Positions 34,233-44,062 of a DNA stretch of 64,000 nt are shown piece after piece. The notes beneath the pieces were generated by a model. The model ran no database searches. It was not told the origin of the DNA and was given only the letters and a program-made list of their open reading frames with translations. Position 1 is the stretch's first letter. Each line of letters begins with the position of its first letter. The stretch lies in the NCBI GenBank assembly GCA_947252645.1, contig CAMXWF010000007.1:57535-121534 (forward strand). Direction: 5' to 3'. Origin of the DNA: an uncultured Bacteroidia bacterium (lineage in GTDB: Bacteria > Bacteroidota > Bacteroidia > Bacteroidales > CAJPTX01). Both the position numbers and the translations under genes were made by a program.

Positions 34233-35471
34233 TTACGCATCGAGTAGGCGTAGGCGCAGCGCGTTGAGGGCTTCTGCCACGGCCTTCTCCATCCCAAGCA
34301 CCCGATCGGGGAGCACCACGCACTTATGCGTCGTCGTACCACTAGGACCGCACACACCAATCCAAACTGTCCCCACGGGCACTGCGCTCCCATCCCCCTC
34401 AGGCCCCAGCGCCCCGGTGGTGGCTACCGACCACGTAGTCCCCAGAAGCTTACGCACCCCCTCGGCCATGGCAGCTGCCACCTCACCACTCACTACCCCC
34501 CGCTCAGTTATCAACCGATCCGATACGCCCAGCACATCTTCCTTTACCGCAATGCTATAGGCCGTCACGCTACCCCGAAGGTAGCGCGACGCCCCAGGGC
34601 ACCTGACCAGTTCCCCCGACAGCATGCCCCCTGTGCAGCTCTCGGCCACCGAGAGCGTGGCATCACGCGACTCCAGCAGCTCAGCCACCGCCTGGCCGAG
34701 CGTCACCTCCCCCTCGCCAAAGTAGTAACTCCCCAGCTCACGGAGCAGCACCTGGGCCTGCTGCTCGCAACGCGCTCGACTCGCCGGCGTGTCGCCCTGC
34801 ACCGAGGTCAACCGAAGCCTTATGCCCTGTGGCGAAGGCAAGTAGGCCAAGGCAAACTCTGGAGACAAACCCGTCTCCCACGCCTGTAAACGGTCCGAAA
34901 GATCCGACTCGGCTATCCCATAGACGTGGAACGTCCTATAAAAATTCCGCACTGGCATACGGGCCAAAAGCTCCAGCCGGATCGACTCCTGAAACATGGC
35001 CTGCATCTCGAAAGGCACCCCGGGCATGGAGTAGAGCACATGCCCCCCGCGCGCAAAGCGCATCCCTGGCGCGGTGCCTCGACGGTTGATGAGCGGCCTA
35101 CAGCTGGAGGGCACATCGGCCTGCGCCCTGTTGGTCTCCGTGAGCTGATGCCCACGCGCAGCAAAGTACGCCTGGATCAAAGCCAGCTGCTCGGCATTCT
35201 CCACAAGCTCACCCCCGAAGATCTCCATGAGCACCTCCTGGGTAAAATCATCTGAAGTGGGCCCTAGCCCGCCCGTGACCAGCGTGACATCGCTCCGCCC
35301 CAGCGCCTGCTCAAAGCTAGCCCGCATGGCCCTACGATCATCGGAAATCACCGTGATATGGTGAACGTGAGCCCCCAGTGCCTCCAGCTCCTCCGCCAGG
35401 TAGTGCGAATTCGTATCGAGAACCTGACCTATCAGAATCTCAGTACCTACTGCAATGATCTCAGCTTCCAT
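34233..35471 (-). CDS. cinA: CinA-like protein (nicotinamide-nucleotide amidase family)
   Basis: 412 residues from the Met at 35471, since MEAEIIAVGTEILIGQVLDTN is the canonical start; the frame extends upstream but would overlap kdsA. N-terminal MoaB/MogA-like domain (GGLGPTSDDFTQE, SMPGVPFEM) and C-terminal CinA/PncC domain (SVAESCTGGMLSGELVRCPGAS, ATTGALGPEGDGS). The PncC part deamidates NMN; the N-terminal part may act on ADP-ribose. Starts 16 bases after kdsA. Confidence 0.93.
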   Translation of the reverse strand: MEAEIIAVGTEILIGQVLDTNSHYLAEELEALGAHVHHITVISDDRRAMRASFEQALGRSDVTLVTGGLGPTSDDFTQEVLMEIFGGELVENAEQLALIQAYFAARGHQLTETNRAQADVPSSCRPLINRRGTAPGMRFARGGHVLYSMPGVPFEMQAMFQESIRLELLARMPVRNFYRTFHVYGIAESDLSDRLQAWETGLSPEFALAYLPSPQGIRLRLTSVQGDTPASRARCEQQAQVLLRELGSYYFGEGEVTLGQAVAELLESRDATLSVAESCTGGMLSGELVRCPGASRYLRGSVTAYSIAVKEDVLGVSDRLITERGVVSGEVAAAMAEGVRKLLGTTWSVATTGALGPEGDGSAVPVGTVWIGVCGPSGTTTHKCVVLPDRVLGMEKAVAEALNALRLRLLDA

Positions 35472-35487
35472 GATCCAATCACCCCTT

Positions 35488-36336
35488 TCACTGCCCCTGC
35501 TGGGCCTCAGATGCCATGAAGGCGCGCCATGATGCCAACTGACGAAGCATCCCCTCGGCTCGCCGCAACGGCAGCATGTTGGCCCCATCGGATAGCGCCC
35601 GCTCGGGGGCCGGGTGCGTCTCAAAAAATATCCCATCCACGCCTGCCGCCACGCCCAAGCGCGCCATGTACTCTATGAGCGCCGGACGCCCCCCCGTAAC
35701 CCCCGCACCCTGGTTCGGCTGCTGGAGCGAGTGCGTAACGTCAAGAATCACTGGCACACCCAGAGCCCGCATGGCCGGAAGCCCCCGGAAGTCCACCACA
35801 AGATCCTGATAGCCAAACATCGTGCCCCGCTCGGTGAGCATGACCTTTTCATTGCCACCCTGCTGCACCTTCTGCACTGCAAAACCCATGGCCTCCGGGG
35901 AAACAAACTGCCCCTTCTTGATGTTGACCACCCGCCCCGTAGCCCCTGCAGCGCGCAACAGATCCGTCTGGCGACACAGGAAGGCTGGTATCTGCAAGAT
36001 GTCGGCCACGGTCGCCGCCCGCTGGGCCTCCTCCGCAGTATGAATGTCCGTCACTATGGGTACCCCCACCTGCGCTTTGATTCGCTCGAGAATCCCCAAC
36101 GCCTTCTGGTCGCCTATGCCCTCGAACGAATCGTTGCGCGAACGGTTGGCCTTCCGATAGGAAGCCTTAAACACAAAGGGCAACCCCAGCGCATCGCAGA
36201 TGCCCCGCAAGGTGGTAGCGCACTCGTAGGTCACATCCCAATTCTCCACTACGCACGGGCCCGCCAGCACTAAAAAAGCCCCCGCGCGCCAAGCGCCCGC
36301 CCCGGGCAACTGCTCCACTACTGCTCGTATATCCAT
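35488..36336 (-). CDS. kdsA: 3-deoxy-8-phosphooctulonate synthase
   Basis: 282 residues. Contains LAGPCVVEN, FKASYRKANRSRNDSFEGIG, VTDIHTAEEA, QIPAFLCRQTDLL, NIKKGQF and DVTHSLQQPN, the successive active-site segments of KdsA. Condenses phosphoenolpyruvate with arabinose 5-phosphate to make KDO 8-phosphate for lipopolysaccharide. The Cys in AGPC is a metal ligand in the metal-dependent class, but the rest does not let me assign the class firmly. 10 bases after rarA. Confidence 0.96.
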   Translation of the reverse strand: MDIRAVVEQLPGAGAWRAGAFLVLAGPCVVENWDVTYECATTLRGICDALGLPFVFKASYRKANRSRNDSFEGIGDQKALGILERIKAQVGVPIVTDIHTAEEAQRAATVADILQIPAFLCRQTDLLRAAGATGRVVNIKKGQFVSPEAMGFAVQKVQQGGNEKVMLTERGTMFGYQDLVVDFRGLPAMRALGVPVILDVTHSLQQPNQGAGVTGGRPALIEYMARLGVAAGVDGIFFETHPAPERALSDGANMLPLRRAEGMLRQLASWRAFMASEAQQGQ

Positions 36337-36346
36337 TGCCTGTGGT

Positions 36347-37630
36347 CTAGATGTCGTACTTACCCTTCCAGTTGGCCTGTTGACGCCTACGCAGCTCAGT
36401 CTCTATCGGATTGGGCTGTGGACGATAGAACACATGGCGCTCCAAGCCCCTAGGCAGAAACTCCTGCTCCACAAAATGCCCCGGGTAATCGTGCGCATAC
36501 TTATAGCCCGCATGGTAGCCTAGCTCCTCCATGAGCTTGGTCTCCGCATTGCGCAAATGGAGCGGCACCTCCCGGTCGGCATCCTTCGCGGCCAAGGCCA
36601 TCGCCCCATTGATGGCCAGATACGCCGCATTGCTCTTGGCACTACAGGCCAAGTAGATGGTCACCTCCGAGAGGGGAATGCGCGCCTCCGGCATCCCTAT
36701 GTTACGCACGGCCTCAAACGCCGCATTGGCCAGCAGTAGCGCATTGGGGTTCGCCAAGCCGATATCCTCGGCCGAAAGAATCACCAGCCGACGGGCAATG
36801 AATACCGGATCCTCCCCGCCCTGGAGCATGCGCGCCAGCCAGTAGACTGCCCCCTGCGGATCGCTTCCTCGAACCGACTTGATGAAGGCCGAGATGAGGT
36901 CGTAGTGCATCTCGCCCCGCTTATCGTAGCGGTGCGCATGCACCTGCAAGAGCTGCTCCACCCGCGCATTGCGCACCACCACGGTGTCGCCCTCGCGCGT
37001 GTTGTACAGCAGCTCCACGATGTTGAGCAAGCGCCGCCCATCGCCCCCAGCATAGCCATAGAGGGCGGCCGTCTCCTCCAGCGCAAAATGCACCTTCCGC
37101 AGAAATACATCGTGCGTCAAGGCGCGCTGCAGCAGTGCCTCTAGCTCCTCCTGCGCAAGCGAGGTAAGAGTATATACTTGGCAGCGCGAAAGCAGGGGCG
37201 ATATCACCTCGAAGGAGGGATTCTCCGTGGTAGCCCCTACCAACACCACTATCCCCTCCTCTACAGCCCCCAGCAGCGAGTCCTGTTGCGACTTACTGAA
37301 CCGGTGTATCTCATCAATGAAGAGCAGCGGTGCCGGCAGCCCCAGGCTCCCTTGATGGCGAGCCTCCTCCAGCACCTGGCGCACCTCCTTGACTCCAGCA
37401 CTCACCGCGCTCAGCTGGAAAAAGCCCCGCTTGGTTTCCTTGGCCACAATGCGCGCCAACGTCGTCTTACCTACGCCCGGCGGCCCCCAAAGAATGAAAG
37501 GCACCAAGCCCCCCTGCTCAAGCATCCGACGGATAACGCCCTCTGGGCCCACCAAGCTGCGTTGCCCCACATATTCATCCAGGCTCTTAGGGCGCATGCG
37601 CTCGGCCAGCGGTATGTTGACGTTAGCCAT
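36347..37630 (-). CDS. rarA: replication-associated recombination protein A (AAA+ ATPase)
   Basis: 427 residues from the Met at 37630 (MANVNIPLAERMRPKSLDEYVGQ), the standard RarA start. Walker A GPPGVGKTT (residues 49-57), Walker B LLFIDEIHRF, sensor GATTENPSFEV, then the C-terminal tetramerisation region (SAFIKSVRGSDPQGAVYWLARM, YKYAHDYPGHFVEQEFLP). Acts on stalled replication forks. Its start overlaps the end of the sensor gene by eight bases, indicating coupling. Confidence 0.95.
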   Translation of the reverse strand: MANVNIPLAERMRPKSLDEYVGQRSLVGPEGVIRRMLEQGGLVPFILWGPPGVGKTTLARIVAKETKRGFFQLSAVSAGVKEVRQVLEEARHQGSLGLPAPLLFIDEIHRFSKSQQDSLLGAVEEGIVVLVGATTENPSFEVISPLLSRCQVYTLTSLAQEELEALLQRALTHDVFLRKVHFALEETAALYGYAGGDGRRLLNIVELLYNTREGDTVVVRNARVEQLLQVHAHRYDKRGEMHYDLISAFIKSVRGSDPQGAVYWLARMLQGGEDPVFIARRLVILSAEDIGLANPNALLLANAAFEAVRNIGMPEARIPLSEVTIYLACSAKSNAAYLAINGAMALAAKDADREVPLHLRNAETKLMEELGYHAGYKYAHDYPGHFVEQEFLPRGLERHVFYRPQPNPIETELRRRQQANWKGKYDI

Positions 37631-39953
37631 GGTGCTGCTCCTCGGGCACCGCGCCCGCCGCACGCTCCTGGAAGGGGTAGGCTATCCGCAAAACGTTGAC
37701 CACCGCACCCGACTCATCGAGCACGGGCGCATAGGTGTCTACAAAGCGGAACGACTCCCCTCCAAATGTCACCTCCGTCTGCACCCGATGGCTTATCTGC
37801 CCATCGAGCACAGACTGCCAAAACTGCGGAAAATCACGCACAAACGTAGTACGCGGATCCATGCCCTCCGTCAAATGGGTGCCTATCAGTTGCTCACGCG
37901 ACGCATGAATGGCCCCCAGGTAGACATTGTTCACATCCACCACCCGCGCCTCCAAATCGTAGGTCAGCACACTGCAAGCTGCCTGTAGTGCCCGGTTCAA
38001 GCTGGTCATCAGGGCCTCCTGGTGCCTGGCCGACTCCTGGATGGCCTGTAGCTCCTCCAGGTTCTGCTTCAGGACCTCCTCCTGCGTATGCTGGGCCTGC
38101 TGGCGCAACCGGGCCTCCTCGAGCAATTGCTTGGTCTGATGGTGGTTGCGCACTGTCAGCAACGTAGCCCCAAACATATTCACCACCTGCTCCGCAAACT
38201 GGATCTTGTACTCCGGGAAAAGCATGAAAGAGGCCATTTCTACCACGCCCACCACCCGGTCGTTAACCACCATGGGCAGCAGCAAAAGGGCCTTAGGCTT
38301 CTGTTCCCCTAGCCCCGAGCTGATGGTCACATAGCCCTCGGGGATCTCCGTCAAGTACACCCGCAGGCCCTCCTGCGCGCAGCGACCCACCAGCCCCTCG
38401 CCAGGCATGATCTGCTGCGCCCCATACTTGCGCACCTGATAGGCATACGAGGCCACCAACTTGTAGTAGGGAGACTTGCCCGACTCCGCCTCCTGGAGAA
38501 AAATAGCCCCCACGTTGGCATCGATATACTGCAAAAGCTCCCGGAGCACCGCGTAGCTGAAGTCCTCCACTGAGCCGCTCGACTGCCGGAACAGCTCCGA
38601 GAAACGAGCCACGCCGCGCGTACTCCAAGCCTGCTGCTCCTCGTACTTACGCTGCTGCTCCGAGCGCTCGTTCACCGCCTGCAGCCCGCGCTGCATGGCG
38701 ACCAGGCTCTGCCCAAGCACATCGGCCTCACCCACCTGCAGCTCCACATCCAGCTGACCCTTCCCTATCGCCTTGGCAAACTCCGCCTTCTCCCGGAGGC
38801 TGTTGAGCAGCCTGTTAGTCGAAGCCGCTAGGGCCCCCAGCTCATCCCTTCGCCCAGCCTCCAAGTGCTGCGAATCGTCTATAGCCCCCAACGACAGCCT
38901 GGCTAAACTCGCACTGGCATTCACCAATGGCTGCGTAAAGCGCGTAGCAACGATGAGGAAAAACACAAACAGCGCAACCAACGAGAAGCCCATAGTCGTG
39001 TAGACGCACAGCAGGGTGTCCTCCGTGGAGCGGGCCAAAGTAGCCAGAGGCACCACCATGCAGTAAACCCACGGTGCGGTCTCCGGGATCAGGCTCACAG
39101 GGTAGGTGAAAAAGCACATGGGCACCCCCTGCGGATCCGCGTACTCTAGGCCAATGGTATCGCCCAGGGCAATGCGCTTCATAGTGCTCTCGGGATCCTG
39201 CAAGTCTGGCAGCACACTGCTGATGTGTACGCCCAGATTCTCTGGATTGGGGTAGGCCACCAGCGTCAGGTCGGCTGCTGCCAACATGGCGTACGCCCCG
39301 GGGAGCGGTGGCACCGTGTAGGTGATATCGTGCCAGGCCTTCAGGGGCAAGTCCACGGTCAACATGCCCACGGCCGTGTCACCGGCGCCCATGATGGGGG
39401 CACACGCGCTGACCACGTACTCCTGTTGCCCCTCTAGGCCACAGCTCACGAAGTGCGGATCGAGCACCACCGGATGCCCTGCGCGCATGTATAGCTGGTA
39501 ATCGGGTCGGGTGCTTACGCCGTTAAGGTCGTAGAGACTGTCGCGCAGAAGCGTCCCCTTGCCCCACCGGACGAGCTGCGCCTGGCGATAGCCGTAGGGG
39601 TAGGGGTGCTGCGTATTGAAGTAGCGGTAATCTATCGTGGCCGCAATGGCGTATATGGCCCCCCCTCGCCCCAGGATGGCACGGGCATTCTCCTCAAAGC
39701 GCCCGAGGGTTTGCGCGGCGTTCTGGGGCGTCACGCCCACCATGGCGTCGGCCAAAACCTGCGCTGTCGTCATGGCGCGCTGGAGCGGCTCGGCCGCCAA
39801 CTGCGCCTGGTGGGCTACCACCAAGCGTCCCTTGGCCAGCGCATCGGTGGCCGGCTGACCCTGTAGCTGCACCGTTACGATCAACGTGGCCACTACCAGC
39901 ACCAGTAAGCACACCCCAAAACTCGATACCAGGAGTCTATTCCTAATGCCCAT
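37623..39953 (-). CDS. membrane sensor with Cache, HAMP, GAF and PAS domains but no output domain
   Basis: 776 residues from the Met at 39953 (MGIRNRLLVSSFG). A first membrane helix (about 7-30), an extracytoplasmic Cache-like domain with MLTVDLPLKAWHDIT, a second helix (about 325-345), a HAMP linker, a GAF domain (about 460-600, ending GVVEMASF and GATLLTVRN), a coiled coil and a C-terminal PAS-like domain (CSVLTYDLEARVVDVNNVYLG). No histidine kinase, GGDEF or methyl-accepting signalling tip follows. It resembles chemoreceptor-like proteins but the window shows no motility genes. Signal and output partner unknown. Confidence 0.8.
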   Translation of the reverse strand: MGIRNRLLVSSFGVCLLVLVVATLIVTVQLQGQPATDALAKGRLVVAHQAQLAAEPLQRAMTTAQVLADAMVGVTPQNAAQTLGRFEENARAILGRGGAIYAIAATIDYRYFNTQHPYPYGYRQAQLVRWGKGTLLRDSLYDLNGVSTRPDYQLYMRAGHPVVLDPHFVSCGLEGQQEYVVSACAPIMGAGDTAVGMLTVDLPLKAWHDITYTVPPLPGAYAMLAAADLTLVAYPNPENLGVHISSVLPDLQDPESTMKRIALGDTIGLEYADPQGVPMCFFTYPVSLIPETAPWVYCMVVPLATLARSTEDTLLCVYTTMGFSLVALFVFFLIVATRFTQPLVNASASLARLSLGAIDDSQHLEAGRRDELGALAASTNRLLNSLREKAEFAKAIGKGQLDVELQVGEADVLGQSLVAMQRGLQAVNERSEQQRKYEEQQAWSTRGVARFSELFRQSSGSVEDFSYAVLRELLQYIDANVGAIFLQEAESGKSPYYKLVASYAYQVRKYGAQQIMPGEGLVGRCAQEGLRVYLTEIPEGYVTISSGLGEQKPKALLLLPMVVNDRVVGVVEMASFMLFPEYKIQFAEQVVNMFGATLLTVRNHHQTKQLLEEARLRQQAQHTQEEVLKQNLEELQAIQESARHQEALMTSLNRALQAACSVLTYDLEARVVDVNNVYLGAIHASREQLIGTHLTEGMDPRTTFVRDFPQFWQSVLDGQISHRVQTEVTFGGESFRFVDTYAPVLDESGAVVNVLRIAYPFQERAAGAVPEEQHHG

Positions 39954-39980
39954 GGCTGCCCTACTGCTCCCTAAGTGCAA

Positions 39981-39988
39981 CAAAGGTA
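39981..39988 (-). promoter_or_regulatory. -7 element upstream of the sensor gene
   Basis: TACCTTTG on the minus strand, exact TAnnTTTG match, about 28 bases before the sensor start. No clear -33 element. Confidence 0.45.
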
Positions 39989-40023
39989 AGAAATCTATAC
40001 CTTGTCATTGGCCCGCCCGCCAG

Positions 40024-41268
40024 CTACCGGCAGGGCCGGCCGTAGATGAGCGTATACATGCGGGTTGGCTCGAAGTAGTGCTGGGCCAGCTCGAGCAGCT
40101 GCTGCGCAGTGACCGCGTGCACCTCCTCCACGGCCTGCTGTAGGCTCACCATAGGCAGGGCCTCGAGCACGCGACGGGCGGTGAGCAGCATGGCGGCCTC
40201 TATATTGTCGGCCCCCATGTAGAGCTGACCAATGTATTGGCGCTTGGCTTGGGAAAGCTGCAGGCACCCCAGAGGACTTTGGCAGAGCGCATCAAACTCC
40301 TGGGCCACCAAGCGGAGTGCACTCCGTAAGTGCCGGGCCTCCGTGCCAAAATAGATGGCGTAAAAGCCCAAATCCATGTAGGTAGTCAAGGCCCCATCCA
40401 GCTGGTAGATAAGCCCCCGATGCTCGCGCAGAATACGGTTGAGCCGGGCATTGGAGGCATCGCCTGCCATGACGTTGAGCAGCAGGGCCAAGGGCGTGTA
40501 GTGCGGGTCGAGCATGCTGATAGCCTGCCCACCCACCACGCAGTGCGCCTGCGTAGTGGCCTTCGGGTGCCATTGCACCCGGGGACAGGTAAACTGCGCC
40601 TGCGGGCGCATGGACGGCAAGCTCCCGGTGGGTACAGCCGAGAAATACTTCCTGGCCTGCGTAAACACCCGCTCGGCCTTCAAAGGCCCCGCGGTGGCCA
40701 GCACCATGTTGCCTGCCCGGAAAAACGCAGCGTGCAGCCGGTGCAAATCCTCCGACGTAAAGCGCACGACGCGCCGCCTATCCCCCAGGATGGGGTGCCC
40801 CAAGGCGGGCGTGGCGAACAGCATCACCTCGAAGTCATCGAGAATCTGTTCGCTCGGGGCATCGCGATAGGAGGCGATCTCCTCCAGCACGACATCGCGC
40901 TCACGGGCCAACTCGCGCGGAGGAAAAGTGGGGTTGACCACTACATCCGCCACCAGCTCCAGCCCCCGCTGCAGATCCCGCGGCAGCAAGGCAGCCTGCA
41001 CCACGAGCTCCTCCTTCGAGGTGTAGGCGTTCAGATCGCCCCCCACCGATTCCAAACGATTAGAGACCTGGTAGGCACTACGACACTGCGTCCCCTTGAA
41101 GAGCATATGCTCCAAGAGGTGCGAGAGCCCGTAATCCTCGGGCTGCTCATCGCGCGAGCCCAAGCGCACCATCAGGGCTATGTAGCATACGTGCCCCTGG
41201 CTCTCCAGGTGCACCATCCGCAGGCCATTGGGCAGCTGCTCCAGCGCTAGCTCCGTACCTTGCACCAT
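40024..41268 (-). CDS. M16 family zinc peptidase
   Basis: 414 residues. Inverted zinc motif HLLEH with LFKGT, then GGDLNAYTSKEELV and RERDVVLEEIASY, which supplies the third ligand: a full active M16 N-terminal domain. The C-terminal half has the RxxY-type partner fold (LNRILREHRGLIYQLDGALTTYMDLGFYAIYFG). No signal peptide, so probably cytoplasmic or periplasm-exposed by another route. Starts six bases after the YfiH-type gene ends. Confidence 0.92.
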   Translation of the reverse strand: MVQGTELALEQLPNGLRMVHLESQGHVCYIALMVRLGSRDEQPEDYGLSHLLEHMLFKGTQCRSAYQVSNRLESVGGDLNAYTSKEELVVQAALLPRDLQRGLELVADVVVNPTFPPRELARERDVVLEEIASYRDAPSEQILDDFEVMLFATPALGHPILGDRRRVVRFTSEDLHRLHAAFFRAGNMVLATAGPLKAERVFTQARKYFSAVPTGSLPSMRPQAQFTCPRVQWHPKATTQAHCVVGGQAISMLDPHYTPLALLLNVMAGDASNARLNRILREHRGLIYQLDGALTTYMDLGFYAIYFGTEARHLRSALRLVAQEFDALCQSPLGCLQLSQAKRQYIGQLYMGADNIEAAMLLTARRVLEALPMVSLQQAVEEVHAVTAQQLLELAQHYFEPTRMYTLIYGRPCR

Positions 41269-41274
41269 GCCAAG

Positions 41275-42069
41275 CTATTGGAGCGCTATCCCCACGGCAA
41301 ACCGCCCCGCGTCGCCCCGCCGAGCCGAGTAGTAGCTCGGCCACGTACGGTACGTGCAGCTCGGCATACGCTCAATATGCTGGAACTGCACCCCCGCCCT
41401 GACCAAGGCGGCCTCGTTGGCCAAGGGCAGATCCACGTACCACTGGCCCCGCGCCGGATGCGTCAAAAGCGGTATCTGGGGCTGCTCCGCCCGGAAAATG
41501 TCGGCCACGTCCTCACGAATCTCAAAAGCAAAGCGACCTATGCTGGGGCCTAGCCCCACCAGCACCTCATCGGGCCGCGTGCCAAAATTAGCCGACATGA
41601 AGGCCACTGCCTTCGGGAGAATATCCCGAATGGTGCCTTTCCAGCCACAATGCACCGCCCCTATGGCCTCGTGCCGAGGGTCAAAGAACAGGGCCCCTTG
41701 GCAATCGGCCGACAAGGCAAACAGGGCCACCTGGCGCAACTGTGTGAACTGGCCATCCGTGGCCTCTAGCGCATCCGCCGATGTAGTAGCCCCTCGGCCC
41801 AAATCGGCCTCGGTCACCAGATGCAGCCGATCGCCGTGGCGCTGCTGCATGAACACCGCGCGAGCCAAAGTGGTCCCCAAGTAGGCTGCCACCTCCGCCC
41901 GATGCGCCACCACCTCCGCCTCGGGGCAGGGGCCTCCAAAGCGCAAATCAAAGCCCGCCTGCGCCCCAGAGGTGCGCCTCGACGCCGTCACCACGTGACG
42001 CACCGCCGGATAGCGAGCAAAAATAGCAAACCGCGCCCCGTGCTGCTCCATCATCTCAAAATAAAGCAC
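41275..42069 (-). CDS. YfiH/laccase-domain protein (purine nucleoside phosphorylase-like)
   Basis: 264 residues. Has MQQRHGDRLHLV, TQLRQVALFALSADCQGALFFDP and AVHCGWKGTIRDIL, the conserved His and Cys metal sites of the family once called multicopper polyphenol oxidase. Members studied act on purine nucleosides (deaminase/phosphorylase/MTAP activities). An internal Met at residue 6 or 7 could be the start. Lies 50 bases after the C69 gene. Confidence 0.9.
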   Translation of the reverse strand: MLYFEMMEQHGARFAIFARYPAVRHVVTASRRTSGAQAGFDLRFGGPCPEAEVVAHRAEVAAYLGTTLARAVFMQQRHGDRLHLVTEADLGRGATTSADALEATDGQFTQLRQVALFALSADCQGALFFDPRHEAIGAVHCGWKGTIRDILPKAVAFMSANFGTRPDEVLVGLGPSIGRFAFEIREDVADIFRAEQPQIPLLTHPARGQWYVDLPLANEAALVRAGVQFQHIERMPSCTYRTWPSYYSARRGDAGRFAVGIALQ

Positions 42070-42119
42070 CCACCCCTGCGTCGTGCGCGAGGGGTAGGTG
42101 CGATAACGCTCTCGGTCGC

Positions 42120-43868
42120 CTAGCGCGCCTCAAACTGGGTACCAGTGCTCTCGATCAGGGCCTTTTTCCACCAATCAGGGTACTCTGGGTTGAGCACACG
42201 CACGGGGATATCCTCCGAGTCCTTCGTGTGCTTGAACACCCCGTTCTCTTCCACCTTGATGTTGCCATCGATATACTTTACCATGAGGAACTCGAAGAGG
42301 TTTTCCCAGCAGGTCATGGTGTTGGCCACGTTCTTCAGGGTAATAGCCGTCAGGGCATCGCGGCAGGCATCTGGATTGCTGCGGCAGAGGTCGGCAAACT
42401 TCGCGTCGTTGGCCAGCACTTGCGCCCGATATTCGTTCTCTAGGCGCAGCTGTTCCTTGCGCACATCCTGCTGCATGACATCGTAGCGCAGGTAGGTGAA
42501 ATTACGCACCTTATTGAAGAGCCAAAAGCCCGAGGTCTTGGAATACTTGAGCAGCGAGCCGTTGCCGCGCTCGATGGACTCTGGCACGCGCTTGATGCCG
42601 CAATAAATGGGGTTAAAGACCGTGCCGCCCGCGTCGTCGAGGCCGAACCAGAACACCCCCCCCACCGGGTCGGGCAGCCAGCCACGGCACTGCCCCACGA
42701 ACACAAAGCCCGTCTGCTGAGTAGCCGTGCAGCGCTCGTGGAGATACGACTTCCCCTCATACTTCCAGTTCATGGGGCGCCAACGGTAGGGGCAGGCAAA
42801 GGGCCCAGCCCCGAAATCCTTGCTCATGTCGAGCTCCGTGCCCTCAAAATGATCGCGCATGGCCTCCTGGACATCCTGCAGCGTCACCTTGCGGCTCGGC
42901 TTGATCCACAGCGGCATCCGGCTCGAGAGGTCGTAGCCCTTGGCATAGTTCCAGTACTTCTCCATGCCCGAGGCCACGCGGTTGAAGAAGGTCCACACGC
43001 GGGCCTCGCAGGCCCGCGCGGCCCCAAAATCAACCGGGTTGAAGATATCCGAGAAGCTGAAATCCTTGTCTGCCCCCTTGAAGTAGCCCTTTTCCTTGGA
43101 GAAGGAGATCAAGTCGCTCACATAGACCGTGGTGACCTCCGGGTTGTAGAGCTTCTTGAACTGCTTATCGGTGATGGAGGTCTTCCCGTTGGCCAGGGGA
43201 AAGGTCTGGATGCGCGCCTGGTTGGCGTGCCCGCTGACGTAGCCATCGGGTATACGGCGCGCCACCCAGAGGGCGCCCTTGTTGACGTTCTCCTGCCGCT
43301 TGGTCTTCTTGTTGTACTTCAGCTCCACGCCGCGGCCAATCATCTCAAGAATCCACACCTCCTTGGGGTCGGCTATAGAAAACGACTCTCCCTCGCTGGC
43401 ATAGCCGTAATCGCGCACCAGGGTGGCCATGACCTCGATGGCCTCCCGGGCCGTACGGGCCCGCTGCAGCGTAGTGTAGATGAGCGTGCCGTAGTCCACA
43501 ATAGCCGTGGTGTCCACTAGATGCTCCAGCCCCCCGTAAGTCGTCTCCCCTATGAGCAGCTGGTGCTCATTCATATTGCCCACCACCTGGTAGGTGCGCT
43601 CCGCCTGGGGAATCTGCCCCATGTAGCGGTTCGTATCCCACTCGTAGACCTTCATCAGCGTGCCCTTGGGGTACACGGCGGCCGGCCAAAAGTAGAGCTC
43701 CCCGTAGAGATAATGTGAATCGGCCGCGTAGCTCACCATGCTCGAGCCATCGGCCGAAGCCCCAGGGGTGACCAAAAAATTCGTGCAAGCCCTGCTGCTC
43801 GCCAATCCTAGCAACAGCATGCCCACCGTTGCCGCTAGTATGAAAAATGCCTTCCTCATAGTCCTCAA
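42120..43868 (-). CDS. C69 family dipeptidase
   Basis: 582 residues. Signal peptide ends at SSRA, exposing Cys28 as the N-terminal nucleophile in ACTNFLVTPGASADGS, the C69 Ntn-hydrolase start. Further family segments are YQVVGNMNEHQLLIGETTYGG, YGYASEGESFSIADPKEVWILEMIG and GHANQARIQTF. Probably a periplasmic or secreted dipeptidase, fitting a peptide-fermenting lifestyle. The last residues are not a T9SS sorting domain. Confidence 0.92.
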   Translation of the reverse strand: MRTMRKAFFILAATVGMLLLGLASSRACTNFLVTPGASADGSSMVSYAADSHYLYGELYFWPAAVYPKGTLMKVYEWDTNRYMGQIPQAERTYQVVGNMNEHQLLIGETTYGGLEHLVDTTAIVDYGTLIYTTLQRARTAREAIEVMATLVRDYGYASEGESFSIADPKEVWILEMIGRGVELKYNKKTKRQENVNKGALWVARRIPDGYVSGHANQARIQTFPLANGKTSITDKQFKKLYNPEVTTVYVSDLISFSKEKGYFKGADKDFSFSDIFNPVDFGAARACEARVWTFFNRVASGMEKYWNYAKGYDLSSRMPLWIKPSRKVTLQDVQEAMRDHFEGTELDMSKDFGAGPFACPYRWRPMNWKYEGKSYLHERCTATQQTGFVFVGQCRGWLPDPVGGVFWFGLDDAGGTVFNPIYCGIKRVPESIERGNGSLLKYSKTSGFWLFNKVRNFTYLRYDVMQQDVRKEQLRLENEYRAQVLANDAKFADLCRSNPDACRDALTAITLKNVANTMTCWENLFEFLMVKYIDGNIKVEENGVFKHTKDSEDIPVRVLNPEYPDWWKKALIESTGTQFEAR

Positions 43869-43937
43869 AAACGCTTTCTATTGAACATCCAGCACCTCAG
43901 CCCTGGTCGTAAAAGTCCCCAGCACTGGGCCTGTTGA

Positions 43938-43945
43938 CAAAGGTA
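43938..43945 (-). promoter_or_regulatory. -7 element upstream of the C69 dipeptidase
   Basis: TACCTTTG on the minus strand, exact TAnnTTTG match, 70 bases before the start codon. No TTTG at the expected -33 position. Confidence 0.45.
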
Positions 43946-44027
43946 CGAATATTCCCCCTTTTCCCACACCCTGCGCCCACCCCTGCTCCATCCCGGCTCG
44001 TGTTGTATATCCTGAGGGGAAAAATGC

Positions 44028-44035
44028 TAACTTTG
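44028..44035 (+). promoter_or_regulatory. -7 element upstream of the exported protein gene
   Basis: TAACTTTG, exact TAnnTTTG match, 28 bases before the ATG at 44063. A TTG at 44003-44005 is a possible -33 at slightly long spacing. Confidence 0.5.
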
Positions 44036-44062
44036 GGGAGTGATCAAATACAGAGGAACACT

